Below, one piece after another: positions 57,823 through 64,000 of a DNA stretch of 64,000 nt. Positions within the stretch are counted from its first letter, which is position 1. Every line of letters starts with the position of its first letter. This stretch comes from Hemicordylus capensis. Lineage: Eukaryota > Chordata > Lepidosauria > Squamata > Cordylidae. Position numbers and translations under genes: made by a program. The stretch spans positions 10,070,501 through 10,134,500 of the forward strand of contig NC_069669.1 in NCBI RefSeq assembly GCF_027244095.1, given 5' to 3'. The notes beneath the pieces are model-generated. The model had not been told where the DNA came from and made no database searches. It saw only the letters and a list, made by a program, of their open reading frames with translations.

Positions 57823-58122
57823 GCTCCTGGGAGGCTGGAGGCGTCTCCTGGCTCCTGGGAGGCTGGAGGCGTCTCCTGGCTCCTGGGAGGCTGGAGGCGT
57901 CTCCTGGCTCCTGGGAGGCTGGAGGCGTCTCCTGGCTCCTGGGAGGCTGGAGGCGTCTCCTGGCTCCTGGGAGGCATCTCCTGGCTCCTGGGAGGCTGGA
58001 GGCATCTCCTGGCTCCTGGGAGGCTGGAGGCGTCTCCTGGCTCCTGGGAGGCTGGAGGCGTCTCCTGGCTCCTGGGAGGCTGGAGGCGTCTCCTGGCTCC
58101 TGGGAGGCTGGAGGCATCTCCT
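57823..58122 (+). repeat. 28-bp minisatellite, about 11 copies
   Basis: Unit GCTCCTGGGAGGCTGGAGGC plus GTCTCCTG, nearly identical copies with GCG/GCA variants and one shortened copy at about 57,965. Three units make 84 bases, so open frames run through on both strands. Confidence 0.97.
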
Positions 58123-58124
58123 CC

Positions 58125-59030
58125 CTACCTGCATGCACTAACTTCTGCTGCTTGTTCTGGGGTACAGGCATGGATGAATGAGGCTTCTTTAAAGTACAGA
58201 GGCCTTTTAACAGTATTAATTCAAGATCTAGGACCATCATATACCATGACGGTCTTGTCTGAAGCTTTACGGTAAAGTTCCAGTCTACTGCATGGGGGAG
58301 TGAAAGGGGGAGCAGGAAATATAGGGGGAGGGGAGAAAGAGGGGCTCCTTGAAAGAGGGGCTATCACTCAGTGAGAGAGCATATGCTTTGCATGTGCATG
58401 TATACACACACACACGTCACTGTCTTCTTCATTGACAATGAAATAAATAACTGAGCTGGGAAATATATCTGCATGAAACCTTGGCAGGGCTGCACATTGA
58501 CCCCAAAGTGTGTGTGTTATAGTCTAGTAACATAGAGTCAACCAGTGCCACCTTCATGAGGTCCGGTGGCATGCGCTGTTCAAAGGATTTTCCAGGTGTT
58601 CATTTCAAAACAGGTCTGTTCGCCCACCACCTCTCCACACAGAGCTGGCCCAAGATTTGTTGACATGCCACACTCTTCCTTCCCAAACATGCAAAGGCGT
58701 AAGTTTTGGGGCAGTATAGAAATATGTTAACTAAATAAAATACATAAAGGTATAGTTTTTCAAAACTGGAGGGCACCACAGTAAGATCCAAGGGAAAGCA
58801 GCCTCTGCTTTTGCCAATCAAAACAGCTGCACCTGGCGGATTAAGCTCGCCGGTATTAGGTACAAATTTAGTACTCACTCGCAGGTGGCACATAATGAGA
58901 AAATTCTTACTGCGCCTATTTAAAAATAGCCGTGGGGAGAAAGGGGGGAGAAGAATGTTTTCTTGGTCCCTGTCTCACCTCCCCCCACCCCCGCCAGCTT
59001 TCTAATTCTGTGCAAATTTGGCTGCAGAAT
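58125..59030. other. Unassigned sequence
   Basis: Contains traces of an L2-like tail at about 58,700 (TTTTGGGGCAGTATAGAAAT). No exon recognised. Confidence 0.4.
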
Positions 59031-59034
59031 TCTC

Positions 59035-59335
59035 TGGCACAGAGTGCAGTGACGGACATCAGCTTGGATGGATTGAAAAGGGGCTTGTCGAAATTCGAGG
59101 AGGACAGGTCGATCAATGGCTAGTAGTCTGGGGGCTGTGGGCCACCTCCAGCCTCAGAGGTAGGATGCCTCTGAATCCCAGTTGCAGGGGAGCAGCAGCA
59201 GGAGAGAGGGCATGCACAGACCTCTTGCCTGTGGGCTTCTCAGAGGCATCTAGTGGGCCACTGTGAGAAACAGGATGCTGGACTCGATTGGCTTCCTTGG
59301 GCCTGATCCAGCAGGGCTGTTCTTAGGTTCTTATG
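59035..59335 (+). mobile_element. CR1-like LINE 3' end
   Basis: LDGLKRGLSKFEEDRSING followed by the UTR ending CTGATCCAGCAGGGCTGTTC. Confidence 0.85.
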
Positions 59336-59624
59336 TTTCTGGTGCATGGGGTCAAGAACACTCACAAATTGCAGCTAGGCCCGAGTGACCCATAGCCACC
59401 ATAAGTGGCAAGGAAGGAGCCAGAACAAGCCTTACAGTAAGGGAAGAGACTTTTGGGTCCAGTCGGCTGACTGGAGAGACCCCTCAGGTCCGGCAGTGGG
59501 GTGCAAGGGCGGAGCCCTCTTGCGAAGGGAAGCAGGACTTGATTGAGGCTGTTCAAATTATGCAGACTGTGGGGGGAATGGGGAAAGAGGCCTGTTTGCT
59601 TGTTTCTCCCTCTCTCACAGTACT

Positions 59625-59945
59625 AGGATCAGCCCTCAAACTGATGGCTGGGGAGTTTAGGACGGACAAAGGGAAGTACTTTTCTACACGGGGCATCCTT
59701 AATCTGGGGAACTCTCTGCTGCAGGATGTGGTGATGGCCATTAACCTGGATGGCTTCGAGCAGGGCTTAGACTAATCCATGGAGGAGAGGTCTATCAATG
59801 GCCACCTCCAGCCTCAGAGGCAAAATGCCTCTGATTACCAGTTGCAGGGGAGAAACAGCAGGAGAGGGGACTTCTCCGAGGATTCTGGGGGACCACTGTG
59901 GGGAACGAGATGCTGCACTAGATGGGCCCTGACCCAACAAAGCTC
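59625..59945 (+). mobile_element. CR1-like LINE 3' end, second copy
   Basis: EFRTDKGKYFSTRGILNLGN and NLDGFEQGLD, then a shortened UTR. Confidence 0.85.
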
Positions 59946-60450
59946 TCCTCATGCTCACCCACACAGCAAAGCATGGGGTGATGAGCACGTCTCCATCTTT
60001 TTGGGCTTCGGAGTCTGTAGCAGGACTCAGTGGGACCCAACGCGGCCTCCCCTGGGTGATCAGCTTTTCTAGGCAAACATCTCCTGCACAGCAGGCTGTG
60101 TGTGAGGCTCTCCTGCCCCCTCTCCCAGCAGGCTCTCCTGCCCCCTCTCCCCTCCAGTACCCCGCTGCACCATGGGATTCAACACTCATTAATACACAGT
60201 CTCGACGGTGGGGTTTGCTCATTGCCGCTGCAGGCAGAAAAGCCTTCTTCAGATCTTCATTAAAGCACCGGCGTTGCTGTGGGGCCTCCTGGGACGTGCA
60301 GGGCCCACTGCTTATCTCTATTGCTCTCCCCCCACCCGCCCGCTGCTAGTGCCAGCAAATGTTTAATACCAAGAAAAGTGGGGTGGACCCCAGTCTGAAG
60401 GAATATGGTGTTAAAATATGCTCGGTCTGGGTGGTTTTTAAATAATCAGC
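59945..60450. other. Unassigned sequence with a short duplication
   Basis: GGCTCTCCTGCCCCCTCTCC occurs twice at about 60,098-60,150. No gene recognised. Confidence 0.45.
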
Positions 60451-60451
60451 C

Positions 60452-60760
60452 AGGTACATAGGAAGCTGCCTTATACTGAGTCAGATCATTGGTCCATGTA
60501 GGTCAGCGTTGTCTACCCAGACTGGCAGCAGCTTCTCCAAGGTTGCAGGCAGGAGTCTCACCCAGCCCTCTCTGGAGATGCCAGAGAAGGAACCTGGAAC
60601 CTTCTGTATGCAGGTGCTTTTCCCAGAGCGGCCCCCTCCCCTAGGAGGAATATCTTACAGTGCTCACACATATAGTCTCCCATTCAAATGCAAACCAGGG
60701 TGGACCCTGTTTAGCAAAGGGGACAATACATGCTTGCTACCTCCTCTCCTCCCATGACCA
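60452..60760 (-). mobile_element. 5S/tRNA composite SINE
   Basis: Near full-length antisense copy. Confidence 0.88.
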
Positions 60761-60814
60761 GTTCCCCTCACCTGGTAGCAACTAGGTGACTAGTTTAGGG
60801 GCTTCACCCGAACA

Positions 60815-61015
60815 TGGATTCCTTCCTTTCCATTTGTATCTCGCTCTTCCTCTGAGAATGCTTATCCTCACAACGACCCTGTGAGGTAGGTGAGACTGAG
60901 GGGAAAGTAGCTGGCCCAGAATCACTCAGTGTATTCCATGGCTGAACAGGGATTTGAACTCAGGTCTCCCTGGTCCAGTCCAACACTCTGGCCACTAGAC
61001 CACGCTGACTCTCTA
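60815..61015 (-). mobile_element. MIR-like SINE
   Basis: ACAACGACCCTGTGAGGTAG, GGGATTTGAACTCAGGTCTC and CACTAGACCACGCTGACTCT, complete antisense copy. Confidence 0.85.
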
Positions 61016-61221
61016 GAGGTGTCAACTGGGTGGACCCCACACTGACTCACCTGTGCCCCACCCATATTTGGGCTTCCTTGACTCCCTCGGGACTCACCTG
61101 GTGTTACCCATCAGGGCCCTAAGCAACGCTCAGGTTTAGCCAGGGCTGTCCTTTCATTCAGGAATCAGCCCTGGAATGTCTCTCTCTCTCTGTCTACATG
61201 GATGTATTCATTTATTCCAGG

Positions 61222-61345
61222 GGCTGCCAAACTGGGGTCCTCCAGTTGTGGCCCAACTATAACTCCCATCATCCCCAGCCACAATAAATTGTACTGGAGG
61301 GTGATGGGAGTTGTAGTCCAGCAACATCTGCACTACAAGATGCAA
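61222..61345. mobile_element. hAT-type palindromic MITE
   Basis: AGGGGCTGCCAAACTGGGGT, ATAACTCCCATCATCCCC and GTGATGGGAGTTGTAGTCCA. Confidence 0.7.
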
Positions 61346-61805
61346 GTTTTGGGCAGTAGAGAAAGAAGTTAAATAAACATCAGGCTGGGAAACCCTGATT
61401 TATTCCATTCAATAAACTGCTACTCACCAGTGATCTCCAGGACTCCGAGTGCTCATCTCAGGCAAGGCAAGGCAAGCTTCAGCACCACGGACAGCACCAT
61501 GGGAGAAGTTGCTCCAACAGCGGAGAAAGACTGAGCTCTGCGATCCCTCTGAGTTCGGGACTACGCTCCTGGGCTCCGTCTCCCTGGCTGGAGAGTGGAA
61601 GCTTTAAGGCAGCAAGCGCCTTGCTCCGTCTGGCTTCCCTCCCTCATTATATGATCCTACCTAGCCTGTTGATGGTGCTGATGTGCAGATATCTGGGAGT
61701 GCGATGCTGTGAGAGGGGCTCGCTCCCCAGGCGGCTCAGGTTCTGAGAATGCTCCTTCGGGCGCTCAGGTTCTGAAGGTGCTGTTTGGGGGGCCCCAACT
61801 CCAGG
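61345..61805. other. Unassigned sequence
   Basis: A short L2-like tail at 61,337-61,380. No gene recognised. Confidence 0.4.
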
Positions 61806-61865
61806 TCACTATGTAGTCACAGAGTCAACACCAATTTGATGGCACTTAATCAACCAACCAACTCC
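61805..61865 (+). mobile_element. BovB 3' end fragment
   Basis: ACAGAGTCAACACCAATTTG, ATGGCACTTAATCAACCAAC. Confidence 0.65.
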
Positions 61866-62121
61866 GGGACTCTCTCAAACTCTGGCCTGGGACTGGATCC
61901 AGGGCCGGTCCTGTCTTTGCAGGGTCATGCTCAGAGTCCCTACCCAGGGATAGGGGAATCATGACATCCGGAAATGCAAATCTTCTCTTCCCTGCCTCCC
62001 TTAATATTAGTTTTTGGTGCTGCCACTGGCCACCAAAAAAAAAGGTGGGGATAGAAAACAGGGATGGCACACTGTAGGAGGAAAGGAGGGGTGGTGCAAT
62101 AATCTATCCCTGAGAACCACA

Positions 62122-62415
62122 TGGACATAGGAAGCTACAGTATACCGAGTCAGAGCACTGGTCTAACTAGCTCAGTATTGTCTACCCAGACTGGCAGCAG
62201 CTTCTCCAGGGTTCCAGGCAGGAATCTCTTTCTCAGCCCTATCTTGGAGAGGTGCCGGGGAGGGAACTCGGACCCTTCTGCATGCAAAGCAGATGCTCTG
62301 CCACTGAGGAAAACCTTACAGAGCTCACGTGTCACCCATCCAAATGCAAACCAGGGCAGCCCCTGCTTAGCAAAAGGGGACAAGTCACACTTGCTCTCAC
62401 AAGGCCAGTGATCCT
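62122..62415 (-). mobile_element. 5S/tRNA composite SINE
   Basis: Antisense copy, slightly shortened in the middle. Confidence 0.85.
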
Positions 62416-62591
62416 CCCTGGGGTTTCTCTCTCAGGGCATTGGGATGTCGCTTTTCTCTGGAAGTTCGGTTGGAACTTCCTTCCCTCTGGAAGTTCTTTG
62501 TTAGAAGCCAAGAGTTCCCCGCCGACTGAACACCTTGCTTCAGAAACGTGCTTTGGTGTTGGATGAGGCGGCGATGTTCTTTCAGCCTCAC

Positions 62592-62775
62592 CAGACTATG
62601 GGAATCACCTATATCAGGCAGCAGCGATATAGGAAGATGCTGAAAGGCATCGTCTCATACTGTGCGGGAGGAGGCAATGGTCAACCCCTCCTGTATTCTA
62701 CCAAAGACAACCACAGGGCTCTGTGGGCGCCAGGAGTCGACACCAACTCGAAGGCACAACTTTACTTTTTACTTA
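62592..62775 (+). mobile_element. Sauria-type SINE, 3' two thirds
   Basis: ACTATGGGAATCACCTATAT to GAGTCGACACCAACTCGAAG. Confidence 0.85.
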
Positions 62776-62814
62776 CGGTTCCATCTCAAGGAATGAATGC
62801 TCATAGTGATTTTT

Positions 62815-63005
62815 GGCAACGTCTACCTCAGTGTTAGAGCACTTGCTTTGCGTGCAGAAGGCCGCAGGTTCAATCTCCGGCATCTCCAGGTAGGGGCATA
62901 GAAAGAGACCTCAGAGAGCTGCTGCTGCCAGTCAGTGTCGACAATACTGAGCTAGATGGACCAAGGGTCTGACTCGGCATGTGGCAGCTTCCTATGAAAT
63001 TATGA
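62815..63005 (+). mobile_element. tRNA-headed SINE
   Basis: CCTCAGTGTTAGAGCACTTG, CCGCAGGTTCAATCTCCGGC and the shared body. Confidence 0.88.
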
Positions 63006-63525
63006 AAGGCCAAAAACAAACACAGGTACTCCCAGCCATTTGAGTAAGAACCTTGCACGTGTGCGCACGCACACACACATACACACACCTCCACCCAATG
63101 AGGGGCTGTGTTGCAATAGCCACTTTCCAGAGACCAGTGACTACGACCTGCAAAGTGCTTTGTCATCTCTGATGCGAGGAAAGAAGTTCAAGCTCCTAAC
63201 TGGGAAAATCTCCCCCCAACCGCCACATGCCAAGCAACATAGCCAAGAATCACTCATCTTGCTCAGAAGAGAGAGAGAACAGGTTCAATTGAATTAATTA
63301 TAAGCACCGGCATCTTATCAGGGAAGGGCAGCCCTTTGGATGCCCTTTCTGGGAGCGGCTTCTTTCATCTGCCCTGTTTGTGCCTGGATGGGCCAGGAAC
63401 CGGGATCACATCTCGGCCGCCTCCTTTATGCACTGAATTCCAGCATGCAGATCAGGAATAATGGCGCTCCCTCCCTCCACGGCATTCCACAAGCTGCTTG
63501 ACTGGACTCCTGGCCAAAATCAATC
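63005..63525. other. Repeat-poor block
   Basis: A CA-rich microsatellite (63,066-63,090), a homeodomain-like GAATTAATTATAAG and a GATA-type CTTATCAG at about 63,290-63,320. No gene recognised. Confidence 0.35.
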
Positions 63526-63529
63526 CGGT

Positions 63530-63625
63530 CTATAACCTTGGAGAAGCTGCTGCCAGTCTGTGTAGTAGACACTGCTGAGCTAGATGGACCAATGGTCTGA
63601 CTCTGTATCTGGCAGTTCCCGACAT
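63530..63625 (+). mobile_element. SINE 3' tail
   Basis: ACCTTGGAGAAGCTGCTGCC to CTGTATCTGGCAG. Confidence 0.75.
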
Positions 63626-63708
63626 CCTCCTTTTGGCGGAATCCAGCCACCTGAACGGCTTAAACCGAAGTGTGGCTGCCATAATCCTCAACCCAACAAA
63701 GGTCTCAT

Positions 63709-63723
63709 CGGGGGGGGGGGGGG
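63709..63723 (+). repeat. Poly-G run
   Basis: About 13-14 consecutive G; length may be unreliable in an assembly. Confidence 0.8.
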
Positions 63724-64000
63724 CTTTCTTGCTCCCATGAGGAATCTCTACATGCAGCAGCTACTGGGATTTTCAGGGGACCTGCAGAATGGCTTGTGTT
63801 ACAGCTCCTGAAGATCAGAGCTCTCTTCTGAACACCTGTGCTGTGTGCATCCTTTATGGGGTGGGGTGCACCTTTTGATGTTTCTGAACTCCGAAGACAT
63901 CAGTTAAGTTTATTCTCCACATGCCCTGCAAACGCCCAGTCCCCTCTATGCTGGAAGGGAAGCCAGAAAAACTAGGGACTAGTGTGAGCTGTAAATCAGT

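Noticed and set aside
57694-58275. Repetitive proteins on both strands with LLGGWR or PPASQEPGD motifs
   Set aside because: Translations of a 28-bp minisatellite; no splice sites or family match.
1-64000. Endogenous retrovirus, LTR or Polinton fossil
   Set aside because: No paired LTRs, primer-binding site or capsid/envelope-like sequence was recognised.

Overview
This is vertebrate nuclear DNA, almost certainly from a squamate reptile (lizard or snake). The evidence is split genes with GT-AG introns, two CpG-rich promoters, and a dense load of repeats typical of squamates: tRNA-derived SINEs with a BovB-like tail (Sauria type), BovB fragments, CR1- and L2-like LINE 3' ends, MIR-like SINEs and palindromic hAT-type MITEs. 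I cannot resolve the species. I saw no retroviral or LTR element, no CRISPR and no bacterial gene.

Three host genes were found by reading splice sites and phase. (1) STUB1/CHIP, minus strand: exon 1 at 5191-5415, exon 2 at 737-935, and exon 3 from 162 running off the left edge. (2) An unnamed five-exon plus-strand gene (coding 6435-13641, 235 residues) that starts about 1 kb from the STUB1 start and is divergent from it. It encodes a helix-hairpin-helix protein with a signature like HhH-GPD DNA glycosylases. All splice phases agree, and the first coding exon is too short to appear in a simple ORF scan. (3) RHBDL1, an intramembrane rhomboid protease, minus strand: eight coding exons from 54486 down to 23504, 372 residues, with its serine/histidine pair intact. 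STUB1 next to RHBDL1 matches the human 16p13.3 order as I remember it. I recall no gene between them in human, so the middle gene is the most interesting coding feature.

Layout: 1-5415 STUB1 5' half, with an old tandem array in intron 1; 5000-6000 CpG island and divergent promoter; 6435-14068 the HhH gene, whose introns carry a palindromic MITE, a 157-bp tandem array and BovB; 14.1-23.5 kb a convergent intergenic region; 23.5-54.5 kb RHBDL1, with a 16-kb first intron; 54.0-55.1 kb its CpG-rich promoter; 55.1-64.0 kb repeat-rich DNA with a 28-bp minisatellite and no recognisable gene.

The commonest repeat is a SINE whose head closely matches the internal promoter region of 5S rRNA, joined to a tRNA-like segment and a body shared with a simpler tRNA-headed SINE. 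Other structure includes a pair of 39-bp minisatellites in inverted orientation 1.1 kb apart, a hAT MITE with a perfect 8-bp target duplication inside a MIR-like SINE, and a tandem 5' splice site in RHBDL1. The three genes are not an operon. They share only position: a divergent promoter for STUB1 and the HhH gene, and convergent 3' ends for the HhH gene and RHBDL1. Repeat ends are read by eye and are good to roughly 10-20 bases.
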